The notes under the pieces: model-generated
The model's input: the letters and a program-made list of their open reading frames with translations, nothing else
Database searches by the model: none
What the model was told of the DNA's origin: nothing
Position numbers and translations under genes: made by a program
Source: Mesorhizobium waimense
GTDB taxonomy: Bacteria > Pseudomonadota > Alphaproteobacteria > Rhizobiales > Rhizobiaceae
DNA length: 43,938 nt
Direction of reading: 5' to 3'
Assembly (NCBI RefSeq): GCF_003601975.1
Contig: NZ_QZWZ01000047.1
Span: 1-43,938 of the forward strand
In this document: positions 26,085 through 34,274 of the stretch, piece by piece
Numbering within the stretch: the first letter of the stretch is position 1
Layout of the letters: the number at the start of each line of letters is the position of its first letter

Positions 26085-26795
26085 TCAAAATGGCAAGTCT
26101 GCGGATGTGGTAGGCTGAGCCTTGGCCGTTGCGCGCGCATCTGCAATGGCGCGTTGCAGCCTGACAAGGTCGACCACCCCGGGGATCACTTCGTCGCCGA
26201 CCACCAACGCCGGCGTGCCGGTGATATGCAGACCGCTGGCGAGCGCGCGATTGCGCGCGATGGCGTCTGCGATCGCCGGATCCTCCATGTCCCGCTTGAG
26301 CTGCTCAACGTCTAGGCCCACGCGGCCTGCGATGATCAAGGTGGTTCTTTTGCTGACCACGCCGGGAAAATTCATAAGAGCGAGGTGGAACGCCTCATAC
26401 TTTCGCTGTTGGCGGGAGGCGAGCGCCGCCACCGCGGCGAATTCGGAATTCGATCCCAGGACCGGGAACTCCTTGAACACAAGCTTCACATTGGCATCGC
26501 CCCTAATGGCTTGCTGGATATTGAGGCCTGCCGCCCGGCAAGGCGGACAGTTGTAGTCGAAGAAAGAGACCAGAGCGACATCGGCTTCGGGATTGCCGGC
26601 GATTGGCGAAGCGAGGTCCTTGAGGAGTACGTCGCGCCGCTTGAGAATGAGGATGCGCAGCTCCGATGCGAGCTGGCGATCGTCTCCCAGCAGGCGTAGG
26701 TCATCTGGATATTGCTTTAGCGCCGCCAGCGCCGAAAGAAGCAGCGCGACCAGAATAGCGATCGCGGCGACGAGGGCGGTACTTTGCTTAAACAT
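26085..26795 (-). CDS. DsbA-like thiol-disulfide oxidoreductase, membrane-anchored or exported
   Basis: 236 residues. The N-terminus (FKQSTALVAAIAILVALLLSALAALKQY) is a signal peptide or anchor. The thioredoxin fold starts at about residue 70 (VALVSFFDYNCPPCRAAGLNIQQ) with active site CPPC; the cis-proline loop is ITGTPALVVGDEVIPG. This is the Com1/DsbA-type group acting on periplasmic proteins. It is upstream of the flavin hydroxylase gene on the same strand with a gap of 106 bases, so they may be co-transcribed. No partner DsbB is seen. Confidence 0.87.
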   Translation of the reverse strand: MFKQSTALVAAIAILVALLLSALAALKQYPDDLRLLGDDRQLASELRILILKRRDVLLKDLASPIAGNPEADVALVSFFDYNCPPCRAAGLNIQQAIRGDANVKLVFKEFPVLGSNSEFAAVAALASRQQRKYEAFHLALMNFPGVVSKRTTLIIAGRVGLDVEQLKRDMEDPAIADAIARNRALASGLHITGTPALVVGDEVIPGVVDLVRLQRAIADARATAKAQPTTSADLPF

Positions 26796-26989
26796 GAGGC
26801 GGGCTCCAATCAGCGGTGAACGGTCGGCAGCAACGGCTGGCCTTTTGGCGCAAAGCGGTCATCGCTTTGGATCGGCGGCCGAGCGGGTCGCGCAGCACGG
26901 GAAACTGGAACCCGTAGCCATCGAGCCGGTGCCATCTGGCGGTGCGTCCATGACGGCTTCGTGCCAACGAGCCGACCCCAATATCTGGG

Positions 26990-27281
26990 AAGCGTTCGCG
27001 CGAGCTGGCCAGACGCAAGTGCCGTTCGCCACGCCGGCCGACCTTCTGGAGATCGTTCATAGCGGCGATGCCGGTCGAATTGTCAGAAAGATGACAGGCA
27101 CGATGACCATCTTGACGAACTTGATGAAGGCATCGTCCAGCAGCTTCATGCTCTCGCCGACCTGCGGATAGAAGCAAACAAGGGTGACGCCAAGGGCGAT
27201 GGCGGCAAGCACCTGCGCGTAAAGCCGGGCGTAGCAAGCTTGCGGGGCGCGGGACGTGGGCTGCGAATTGGCCGGATTCAA
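26990..27281 (-). pseudogene. dctA: C4-dicarboxylate transporter, N-terminal remnant
   Basis: The frame from 27281 reads CYARLYAQVLAAIALGVTLVCFYPQVGE, then LLDDAFIKFVKMVIVPVIFLTI, the first two membrane regions of DctA. It then shifts, and another frame continues with TGIAAMNDLQKVGRRGE before similarity ends. Full DctA has about 440 residues. DctA feeds succinate and malate to bacteroids; this copy is dead, although its promoter is preserved. Confidence 0.85.
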
Positions 27282-27374
27282 GATAGTTGTCTCCCTGCGC
27301 GGATCGAGGTGGGTTCCTCCCTTTGGGGGCTTCTCCCATCACGGCGTTCCGGTCGAACGCCGTACCAACGCCGT

Positions 27375-27390
27375 TGCAAGCTTCGTGCCG
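27375..27390 (-). promoter_or_regulatory. sigma-54 (-24/-12) promoter of the dctA remnant
   Basis: On the minus strand CGGCACGAAGCTTGCA fits TGGCACG-N4-TTGCW at all but the first base, with GG-N10-GC spacing. It lies about 95 bases before the dctA start, as in other rhizobia where DctD and RpoN drive dctA. Confidence 0.75.
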
Positions 27391-27435
27391 ACTAGCGGCC
27401 GCGCGAAACGCGCGGGATCTCTCATACCGATCCTG

Positions 27436-27447
27436 GCACATTTGTGC
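27436..27447. promoter_or_regulatory. possible enhancer-binding (DctD-like) site
   Basis: GCACA-TT-TGTGC is a short perfect inverted repeat about 50 bases upstream of the dctA -24 element. DctD sites have comparable symmetric arms. The assignment is tentative. Confidence 0.35.
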
Positions 27448-28079
27448 ACTCGCCGCTGGCGCGTGCCCTGCACCGAAAGGCCGACTGCGGGAATTGAACT
27501 TCGCGGAGCGGCTGGAAGGCCGTCGACGCGACGTCTTTGCCTTAGTGGCTGCGATCGGCGTGGTCGATATCGTGGTACGGCTATGCCCCGGGCCCGTAGC
27601 CCGGCGGTCTGATCATACCGGGTGATCGAATATCAAACGCCGCGGTTGGCACCGATTGTCTCTGCAGCCACCCTATGGTCGGGTGCTGAGCAGGCGGCGG
27701 GGTCGACGACCGCGTTACGACATAGCCCAAGTTGCGCACCTGGCGCGCAATCGTTGCACTGGCCGCACCGCCTGGACAGTTACGTCGGATGCGCAGTCGG
27801 TGCCGGTGCGGACTTCGGAATGAACAGCGAGGCGATCCTGCGATCGACCGGGTGCGGCCTTTACCTCAGACGCATCGCCCGATGGCTACAAGTCTCAAAC
27901 CTCGCCGCCGTTCAATGCCTTGACGGTTTGGGCAAGGCGAGCATCAGCAATATCGTGGATGGGGTTGGCGGCTTGCCCGTTGACAAGTTGAACATAACCA
28001 CGCTGCGCCCAGTGTCGTGCTTGCAGCGAACCCATCAGGTGGCATTTGTCGCCCTCCGGCTGACTGACAACGGGTCCGC
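27448..28079. other. gap of about 630 bases without a recognised gene
   Basis: Plus-strand frames cross this region (for example 27622-28134) but do not show family signatures or convincing composition. Probably decayed DNA. Confidence 0.4.
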
Positions 28080-29213
28080 TCAGACAAGAGTCATCGAATC
28101 CAGGTCAGATGGGAAATCGGTCAGCTTCCGATAGCCGTCCGCAGTGATCAGAACTGTATCGGAATGGCGGTAGCCACCTTGGCCGTGCCAGTAGATGCCC
28201 GGTTCGACACTGATCAACATGTTCTCCTGCAGGATGTCGTCGCTCCCCTCGGCAAGCCACGGTCCTTCGTGTCCGGCCATGCCGATACCGTGACCGGTCC
28301 GGTGCAGCAGATTTCCGCCGAATCCTTCAGAACGCAGGAACGACATGACCTTATGATCGACTTCGTGGGCGCTGACACCGGGCCGAAGCATGTCATATGC
28401 GATGTTGCGGGCCGCGAGCATCGTCGCGAAGACCGCGGCTTGGTCGCCCGAGGTGCGGTGCAGGAAGAAGGTGCGCTCGGTCTCCGCCGAATAGCCGTTC
28501 ACCCGAAGAAACGACAAGCCGACATTGGGACCTTCGCCGAATATGTCCGTCGGTTCGGGAAAGCGATGCGGCTGGGCGCTGAAGGGTGCAGCCCAGACAC
28601 CGAGCCAGATCGAGCTGGTGTGCTGGTCGAATTTTCCCTCGCCCTCGACGATGGCATTGCGAAGCTCCGGGATGCGGTCATACCCGCCTTGTATGGAGGT
28701 GCCGATACGCGCTGCATCCAACACCATCCGCAGGCCGAGGTCACAAAAGCGCGCGGCCCGTTCGATCCGACTGATCTCGTAGGGCGACTTGACCAGTCGC
28801 AAGCGCTCCACCAGTGGCTCCACCATCGGGAAAAAGTGCTCGAGTGCTCGCATGAGTTCGGCAGGCATGGAAGGCTCCACTGCGATCACATCATGCTCCC
28901 CGATCACCTGTGCAAGCGCGTCGAGAAATGTTTCGCCTTCGGGCGCCGGGTACTCGGTGTATTCCAAGATGCGATGCTGCAGCGGGATCGTCGCGACGTT
29001 CTCGGCCTCCAGCCGCGGTGTCACAAAGACGAGATCGCCCTCGGGGCGTACGACGAGGAAAAATGGGCGCTCGAATGGCTGATAGCGGAAGCCGGTCAGA
29101 TAAAAGATGCTGTCTGTAGAGGTTATCAGCGCAGCATCCAGCTCCTTGTGCTCGATCAAGCGTCTTAGTTTATTGAGCCGCAGTTCGTATTCGTCCAGTA
29201 TTCCTGTCTCCAT
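28080..29213 (-). CDS. M24-family (creatinase/aminopeptidase P-like) hydrolase with degenerate metal site
   Basis: 377 residues. Residues 10-140 form the creatinase N-terminal domain (LRRLIEHKELDAALITSTDSIFYLTGFRY), and the rest is a pita-bread fold (LLHRTGHGIGMAGHEGPWLAEGSD, LISVEPGIYWHGQGGYRHSDTVLITADGY). In metallopeptidases five ligands are Asp, Asp, His, Glu and Glu. Here the first Asp block reads LSFLRVNGYSAETERTFF without the usual DxG, and the last Glu is Ser in RHSDTVL. His in GHG is kept. This resembles creatinase-type, metal-independent members more than prolidases. The substrate is unknown. The gene stands alone. Confidence 0.8.
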   Translation of the reverse strand: METGILDEYELRLNKLRRLIEHKELDAALITSTDSIFYLTGFRYQPFERPFFLVVRPEGDLVFVTPRLEAENVATIPLQHRILEYTEYPAPEGETFLDALAQVIGEHDVIAVEPSMPAELMRALEHFFPMVEPLVERLRLVKSPYEISRIERAARFCDLGLRMVLDAARIGTSIQGGYDRIPELRNAIVEGEGKFDQHTSSIWLGVWAAPFSAQPHRFPEPTDIFGEGPNVGLSFLRVNGYSAETERTFFLHRTSGDQAAVFATMLAARNIAYDMLRPGVSAHEVDHKVMSFLRSEGFGGNLLHRTGHGIGMAGHEGPWLAEGSDDILQENMLISVEPGIYWHGQGGYRHSDTVLITADGYRKLTDFPSDLDSMTLV

Positions 29214-29842
29214 GACAATCCGTCTCCTTGTTGTTCCAGGTTAATCGGCCCCGCCGAACACGACATCGAAATTCATCGAACTCACGGCAGCACATTTCGA
29301 AAAAGCCGAGGCACTAAGTCGTTGCACAGTCACGAACGGAGTGAAGTGAGCACAGTTGGCGCGGTTACGACCTGCGGCTGTCGCCGATGAACGCCAGTCC
29401 CTGTCGATCTTGAGGCGATCCATGTCAGAGAGGCGGAGGCTGGCCAGCTGTTGACGTCCCGCCTTGCCGAACAAGTCAACCGGCGGCACGGTCTGCTCCG
29501 GGCAACGGTCGAACGCCGCTGCGATCCCGTCTTCATCATAGTGCACAACCGGACGTGAACAGCAGCTGGCGGACATGGAAACGTTCCCTTTTGCGGCATG
29601 ATGTGGTGGAAGCGCGCGACCCTGCTGAGCTGCACCGAAACCGCGTCGTCGCGGATGATTGCCAGGCGGCGGTGGCTCCGACCGCGTTGGAAGGTCGATC
29701 GCAGGATCCAGGACGGCCGGCGCGTCGATGCGCTTTTCGTAGAAGCGCCGGACCAATCCGATGCAAGGTCGACGATGTAGGAAGATCTCATTGCCTCGAA
29801 ACCCTGCAAAACGGAACGTGTGAAGTTCGGCTTGCGCGTTTG
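29214..29842. other. downstream of the NodT gene: coupled open frame of uncertain reality
   Basis: An open frame on the minus strand (29846 to 29241) begins with ATGA overlap at the NodT stop and reads MTNAQAELHTFRFAGFRGNE, then becomes Pro/Arg-rich and unlike any family. A neighbouring frame looks no better. It is probably a decayed gene whose start survives. Confidence 0.35.
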
Positions 29843-31336
29843 TCATTGGGTTGCCTTCGACGCCGGCTGTGGCCTGGTTTTGGCGTCGACACCCTCCGGC
29901 TTGGCGCTGTCGATGGCCCCGTCCCAGCCGCCGCCGAGCGCCTTGTTGAGCGCGATGTAGTCGGTGGTGATCGAGACGCGACTTTGCAGGAGAGTGTCCT
30001 CGGCCGTATCGAGCGAGCGCTCCGCGTCCAGCACGTCGAGCAGGCTCGCCGCACCGGACTGGTAGAGTATCCGCACCAGGCGTGCGGCGTCGCGGGCCGA
30101 TTTCGCCGACGAGGCAAGCTTGCCGTTCCTGATGCGCTCCTGTGTCAGCGAGACGCTGGCGTTTTCCACATCTTGGAGCGCCGTCAGCACGGATGCCTTG
30201 TAGGCGATGAAATGTTGGTCGCGCTCGGCCTTGGCGACGTCGACGGCGGCCTGCAGCTTGCCGGCGTTGAACAGCGGCACGCTGAGCTTCGGCCCAAAAG
30301 ACAAGCCGATGGTGGAGTTCTTGCCGAGGTCGCCAAGCTTGAGGGCCGACGTGTCGATATTTCCAGTCAGGCCGACGCTTGGATAGCGGGCTGCCTCGGC
30401 CTGGCCGATCCTGGCGGTGTACTGAGCATATTGCCGCTCCGCCATGCGCACGTCGGGGCGGGCGAGCAGGATGTCGGCGGGAATGCCGGTCGGCACCGGC
30501 AGGCGTGGCGCCGGGATCGGCGCGCCGCGCTTCAGCCTGTCGTTCAGCGCGTCCGGCGACCGTCCGGTGAGCACGGCAAGACGGTGCACCGTCTCCGCAT
30601 AGCTTGCCTCCAGCGTCGGCACCTCGGCCTCCGTGCTGCTTGCCTGCGCCTTGGCTTTTGCCACCTCGGCCGCTGTCACCAGGCCGGCCTTGGCCCTTGT
30701 GCGGGTGATGGCGACGGTCTGCTTTTGGGAGGCGACTGAGCGGCGCGCGAGTTGAATGCGCGCCTGATAGCCGCGCGCCTGAGCGTAGTTGGAGGCGACA
30801 TCACCGATCAGGGTCAGCAGCCTGGAGCGCAGTTCTTCCTCGGCGGCGTCCAGTCCATAGCGGGCCGCCTCGACGCTCCGGTGGTTGGCGCCGAACAGAT
30901 CCAGCTCCCATGTGGCGTCGAAACCGGACCGGAACTCGCCAGAGGAATCGCCGCCAGATCCCGACGTGATCGCGGCAGTCGTGCCGCGGTTGGCCGATAG
31001 GGAGCCGTCGGCGGACGGGAACAAGGTCGCTGCGCTTTGGCGATAGCTCGCGTGAGCCTCGCGTATCTTGGCTTTGGCGGAGGCGACCTCGAGATTGCCG
31101 GCAACCGCTTCCTCGACAAGCGCGTTCAGCTCGGGGTCGCGCAGCCGCTGCCACCATTTCGACAATTGAGCCGGTAAGGCGGTCTTTGTTGGGTTTTGGC
31201 CGCTCCAGTGTGCCGGCGTGGGCAAAATTGGCGTCCGATAATCCGGGCCGACGATACATCCCGCCAGCAGGACAAAGGTGGAAATAGGCACGATGAGCCG
31301 CCCCGCGGCAATCGAGCCGCGTTCGAAACTTTGCAT
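29843..31336 (-). CDS. NodT/OprM-family outer-membrane efflux lipoprotein
   Basis: 497 residues from the ATG at 31336. A lipoprotein signal (IVPISTFVLLAGCIVGPDY) places the acylated Cys near residue 24. Two OEP repeats follow: GFDATWELDLFGANHRSVEAARYGL (the WELDLFG hallmark) and GLSFGPKLSVPLFNAGKLQAAVDVAKAE, each with long helical hairpins. The LLARPDVRMAERQ block is also typical. TolC-like channels of this family export drugs or signals together with RND or MFS pumps. No pump or adaptor gene is adjacent here, so it may be an orphan or work with distant partners. Length and motifs are complete. Confidence 0.9.
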   Translation of the reverse strand: MQSFERGSIAAGRLIVPISTFVLLAGCIVGPDYRTPILPTPAHWSGQNPTKTALPAQLSKWWQRLRDPELNALVEEAVAGNLEVASAKAKIREAHASYRQSAATLFPSADGSLSANRGTTAAITSGSGGDSSGEFRSGFDATWELDLFGANHRSVEAARYGLDAAEEELRSRLLTLIGDVASNYAQARGYQARIQLARRSVASQKQTVAITRTRAKAGLVTAAEVAKAKAQASSTEAEVPTLEASYAETVHRLAVLTGRSPDALNDRLKRGAPIPAPRLPVPTGIPADILLARPDVRMAERQYAQYTARIGQAEAARYPSVGLTGNIDTSALKLGDLGKNSTIGLSFGPKLSVPLFNAGKLQAAVDVAKAERDQHFIAYKASVLTALQDVENASVSLTQERIRNGKLASSAKSARDAARLVRILYQSGAASLLDVLDAERSLDTAEDTLLQSRVSITTDYIALNKALGGGWDGAIDSAKPEGVDAKTRPQPASKATQ

Positions 31337-31456
31337 ATAAAAAGCCCTTGTTGCTGATTGACTGTCGCTGGCGTCTTGCCCGTGTTCCTGTCTGGCCGCC
31401 TTGCCATTGAAAAGTTGCGCCGCACCCGAACTGCGGCACACTGCGATCTCGCCCAC

Positions 31457-31849
31457 CCTGACAGGTGATAATCACATGGTGGGTTTTGTCTTTCCTTATT
31501 GGGTTCTTCCAATCAAAATAATGCCGCTGGAAGACAGAAGATGTGACGGTCCCGTGACCATCATCAGCTCGGCAATTGGTCCTTCCTCCGGCGGGCGCGA
31601 CCTGTCTCATGCCACCTCCTTCTTTGGTTTTCGTCGAGCAATTTCAAACTCGGCATCGTCGACAGGGCACTTCCTGGGGCCGTGCGATGAAAACCCGCAA
31701 GAAGCGCGCCAGCTGCAGGAGGCGTCGACGGATCGCACGCGTTCAAATAATCGCACGCGTTCAAATAATTGTGTTGCGTCAGCCTTTTGGTGGGGGCGCA
31801 GGGCCGTCTCGAGTTCTGTCAATTGCGGATGGCGAGACAATTGCGGCGC
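31457..31849. other. gap with an 18-bp tandem duplication
   Basis: Positions 31733-31750 and 31751-31768 are identical 18-base units (TCGCACGCGTTCAAATAA). A minus-strand frame with a TTG start at 31840 crosses it (LFERVR twice), but it has no family signature. No other feature was seen. Confidence 0.5.
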
Positions 31850-31978
31850 TCACGCCATCGGGCGCCAACCAACATGCAGTCTTTCCAGGTTCGATAGCAG
31901 AATGTTTTCGACGGCGGTGCTGCGTTCATGCTTGCCGTCATGATCATGGTGGCGTTCGGTGACGTTGAACATTGCCAT
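31850..31978 (-). CDS. possible 42-residue protein
   Basis: AAAAAGGGGG lies just before the ATG at 31978, a strong translation site. The peptide begins MAMFNVTERHHDHDGKHE and continues with VENILLSNLERLHVGWRPMA. The His/Asp-rich start is unusual and might bind metal. It is supported only by the ribosome-binding site and composition. Confidence 0.35.
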   Translation of the reverse strand: MAMFNVTERHHDHDGKHERSTAVENILLSNLERLHVGWRPMA

Positions 31979-32453
31979 GGCCGCCCCCTTTTTGCAGAAC
32001 TTGACGAACACAACCCTCAACAGCCGCAATCCTTAAGGAGCCTCAAAGCAAATGGGCACCGCTGCCGCGTCAGCCTCCATACGTCCGAGGCGCAGCCGCC
32101 AGCCTTGAGCGCCCCTGGGGTGGGCTTCCACTGTTAGACGTCTTCGCTCGGCCGCGGCTGAAGAGGGTCCAAATGGACGTCCATTTTGCCGTCGGTCTCC
32201 ATGCAGACACCTCCCTCCAAAGCGGAGACGTCTTCGCATGATCAGCCCAGGCTGGGCAGGAGGGAATCGGGTGGGCGCTTACCGACCAACAGGGCCGACA
32301 CTTGTCGATATCGCCAGCAATCCGAATCGGGGAAAGGTCATCGTTGCGGCGTGGTCCGCCCTTGGCGCTGATACCAGAAACAACAGCGCCGTCAAATGTG
32401 GGCCAACGCGAACCTAAGACCCGCAGGCGCAGTTCCAGTGAAAGGCGGGCAGG
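31979..32453. other. gap without a recognised gene
   Basis: Both strands were read and show only short, unremarkable frames. Nothing could be supported. Confidence 0.4.
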
Positions 32454-33182
32454 CTAGACGCCTCTCTTGTTACCCCAGAGCATAACGTGCAACTGCGGCA
32501 GCACGCGGGCTTCGAACCACCTGTCGCGGGTCACGCTTTCAACCAGCCACTCCATGCGTTTCGTTATTCCGTCAAGGTCGACAGCGGAGTCTCCATTTCC
32601 GGGGCGTGGCGGCGTGTGATTGCCGGGTTGCAGATAGATCGGCAATCGTGGAAATCTCGCGGCGGCGTCCTTCGCGTAGGCGTAGTCGCTTTCGTCGAAC
32701 ACAACGAGCTTGAGCACGACTTGCGGCTTCTCGTTTGCCGCCTGGACGCATGCCTCGAAAGCGGCCCAATCGGTCGTCATTTCGCTTGACGGCGGCTTTG
32801 GGCTCAGAACCAGTACGTCAAGCTCGGCAAACCAGTCCCTGACCACCGAACCTTGGGTTTCCAGCGCAAAACGGTATCCTTCCCGGTGGCCCCGTTCGAT
32901 AAGCGCACCGAGCGGCTGGATGGCCGGATTGCCGCCCGACAGCGACACCATAACCGGGCGGCCACCGGAAAGCCCAACCACGCTCTGCCAGACCGCGTCA
33001 ATGGACATCATTTCCCATTCATGGCGGTATTGATTGTCCACCGCATGCAGGCTGTCGCACCAGGAACAGCGATAGTCACACCCGCCGGTTCTGACGAAGA
33101 CCGTAGGCAAACCGATGAGCACGCCTTCGCCCTGGATCGTCGGCCCGAAAATCTCACTGACGCGGATTGCGGGATGCGTCAT
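32454..33182 (-). CDS. queE: 7-carboxy-7-deazaguanine synthase QueE
   Basis: About 242 residues from the ATG at 33182, which overlaps the queD stop as ATGA. Radical-SAM enzyme forming CDG from the QueD product. The cluster motif is FVRTGGCDYRCSWCDS (CX3CX2C). The N-terminal SEIFGPTIQGEGVLIGLP and the loop VSLSGGNPAIQPLG are family hallmarks. It is the last gene of queC-queD-queE and is translationally coupled. GTP cyclohydrolase and QueF are not in the window. Confidence 0.95.
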   Translation of the reverse strand: MTHPAIRVSEIFGPTIQGEGVLIGLPTVFVRTGGCDYRCSWCDSLHAVDNQYRHEWEMMSIDAVWQSVVGLSGGRPVMVSLSGGNPAIQPLGALIERGHREGYRFALETQGSVVRDWFAELDVLVLSPKPPSSEMTTDWAAFEACVQAANEKPQVVLKLVVFDESDYAYAKDAAARFPRLPIYLQPGNHTPPRPGNGDSAVDLDGITKRMEWLVESVTRDRWFEARVLPQLHVMLWGNKRGV

Positions 33183-33535
33183 GGCCGCCATTCCGCCCAT
33201 GTTTTCGGTGTTTCGCTCACCCGCACGGCCGAAGTCTCCGGCAGGCGTGCCTTGCACCATTCATAAAAATGTCTTGCCAGGTATTCCGCCGTGACTTGCG
33301 CATGTCCCAGCACATCGTTGAGATGTCGGTGGTCGAAACTCTGGTCGATATAGCGTTTGAGCAGTGCCAAATCGTGATAGTCGCGCACGAACCCGTGCTC
33401 GTTCAGTTCCTTCGCCGAAAGCTCTACTTCGACGATGTAATTATGTCCGTGCAGGCGCGCGCACTGGTGGTCGGGAGGCAAGGAGGTCAGCTGATGCGAG
33501 GCTGAGAAGTGGAATTCCTTGGTGATGCGGAACAT
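33179..33535 (-). CDS. queD: 6-carboxy-5,6,7,8-tetrahydropterin synthase QueD
   Basis: 118 residues. Zn-binding His residues are in FHFSASH and RLHGHNYIVEVEL, with the catalytic Cys in DHQCARLHGH. The Asp/His pair DHRHLNDV and the Glu near the C-terminus (ARLPETSAVRVSETP) complete the T-fold active site. It converts dihydroneopterin triphosphate to carboxy-tetrahydropterin. Its ATG overlaps the queC stop by one base (TAATG). Confidence 0.95.
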   Translation of the reverse strand: MFRITKEFHFSASHQLTSLPPDHQCARLHGHNYIVEVELSAKELNEHGFVRDYHDLALLKRYIDQSFDHRHLNDVLGHAQVTAEYLARHFYEWCKARLPETSAVRVSETPKTWAEWRP

Positions 33536-34233
33536 TACACGTTCCTCCTATGCAGCGCCTCGAGCCAGAAGTCGCCATCCTCGTAGTTGGTAGGGTCAGG
33601 GTGCCGCGCGAGATGGAACGCTTCGCGTCGCTCGACGCAGGTCCCGCACCGCCCGCAGTGACGCTCACCGCCCTTGTAGCAGGACCAGGTCTCCGCAAAT
33701 TGCGTGCCGTATCGTGCTCCATCCTCAACGATGTCCGCCTTGGTGAGATTCACGTAAGGCGCATGAAGGCGAATGTTCGCGTAGCCGTCGAGGGCGCGGT
33801 CTTGCATCATCTGGAAGGCATCAATGAAGGCCGGACGGCAATCTGGATAGATGAAATGATCCCCACCATGCACGGCCGTCGCCACCGCTTCGGCCCCTTG
33901 CGCGGCCGCGAATCCAAAGGCGGTAGCTAACATGATGGCGTTCCGGTTCGGCACCACCGTGACCTTCATCCTGTCTTCGGCGTAGTGCCCGTCCGGCACG
34001 TCCACACTATCGGTCAGGGCGGAGCCGGAAAGGCCGCGGCCGATTTCGCGGATATCGATGATCCGATGCAGCACGTTTAGTCGATCCGCGCAAAGGGCGG
34101 CGAAGCCCAATTCCTTCCTGTGCCGTTGGCCATAATCGAAAGATAGCAGGCTGGCGAGTTGGTGCTCCGCTGCCACCTTGTGAGCAAGCGAAACGGAATC
34201 CAATCCGCCGGAGCAGATGACGAGAGTCTTCAT
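33535..34233 (-). CDS. queC: 7-cyano-7-deazaguanine synthase QueC
   Basis: 232 residues from the ATG at 34233 with AAGGA upstream. The ATP-pyrophosphatase loop is VICSGGLDSVSLAHKV. The middle block VVPNRNAIMLATAFGFAAAQGAEAVATAVHGGDHFIYPDCRPAF is typical, and the C-terminal zinc site is CYKGGERHCGRCGTC. It makes preQ0 from CDG, ATP and ammonia. First gene of the operon, directly behind a preQ1-I-type riboswitch. Confidence 0.96.
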   Translation of the reverse strand: MKTLVICSGGLDSVSLAHKVAAEHQLASLLSFDYGQRHRKELGFAALCADRLNVLHRIIDIREIGRGLSGSALTDSVDVPDGHYAEDRMKVTVVPNRNAIMLATAFGFAAAQGAEAVATAVHGGDHFIYPDCRPAFIDAFQMMQDRALDGYANIRLHAPYVNLTKADIVEDGARYGTQFAETWSCYKGGERHCGRCGTCVERREAFHLARHPDPTNYEDGDFWLEALHRRNV

Positions 34234-34241
34234 TGTTGGGT

Positions 34242-34274
34242 TCCTTGTTTTGACCGGGTAGGCTGCGACCGGAG
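34242..34274 (-). promoter_or_regulatory. preQ1-I riboswitch upstream of queC
   Basis: On the minus strand the leader reads CTCCGG-TCGCAG-CCTAC-CCGG-TCAAAACAAGGA. It has a P1 stem CCGG/CCGG (+ strand 34269-34272 with 34254-34257), the loop TCGCAG also found in the Thermoanaerobacter tengcongensis preQ1-I aptamer, the C directly before the 3' P1 strand that contacts the ligand, and the A-rich tail AAAACAAGG. The AAGGA at 34242-34246 is both the pseudoknot tail and the queC ribosome-binding site, so ligand binding should block translation. P1 is short (four pairs). The match was made by eye. Confidence 0.85.

Noticed and set aside
28164..29168. 334-codon plus-strand frame opposite the M24 gene
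   Set aside because: Antisense shadow of a gene with clear family motifs.
29555..30739. 394-codon plus-strand frame opposite the NodT gene
   Set aside because: Composition follows the reversed codons of the outer-membrane channel gene; no family features.
33691..33708. CGGCACG-N4-TTGCG on the minus strand, a -24/-12 look-alike
   Set aside because: It lies inside queC codons (RYGTQFAE) and the downstream genes are already coupled to queC, so it is most likely chance.
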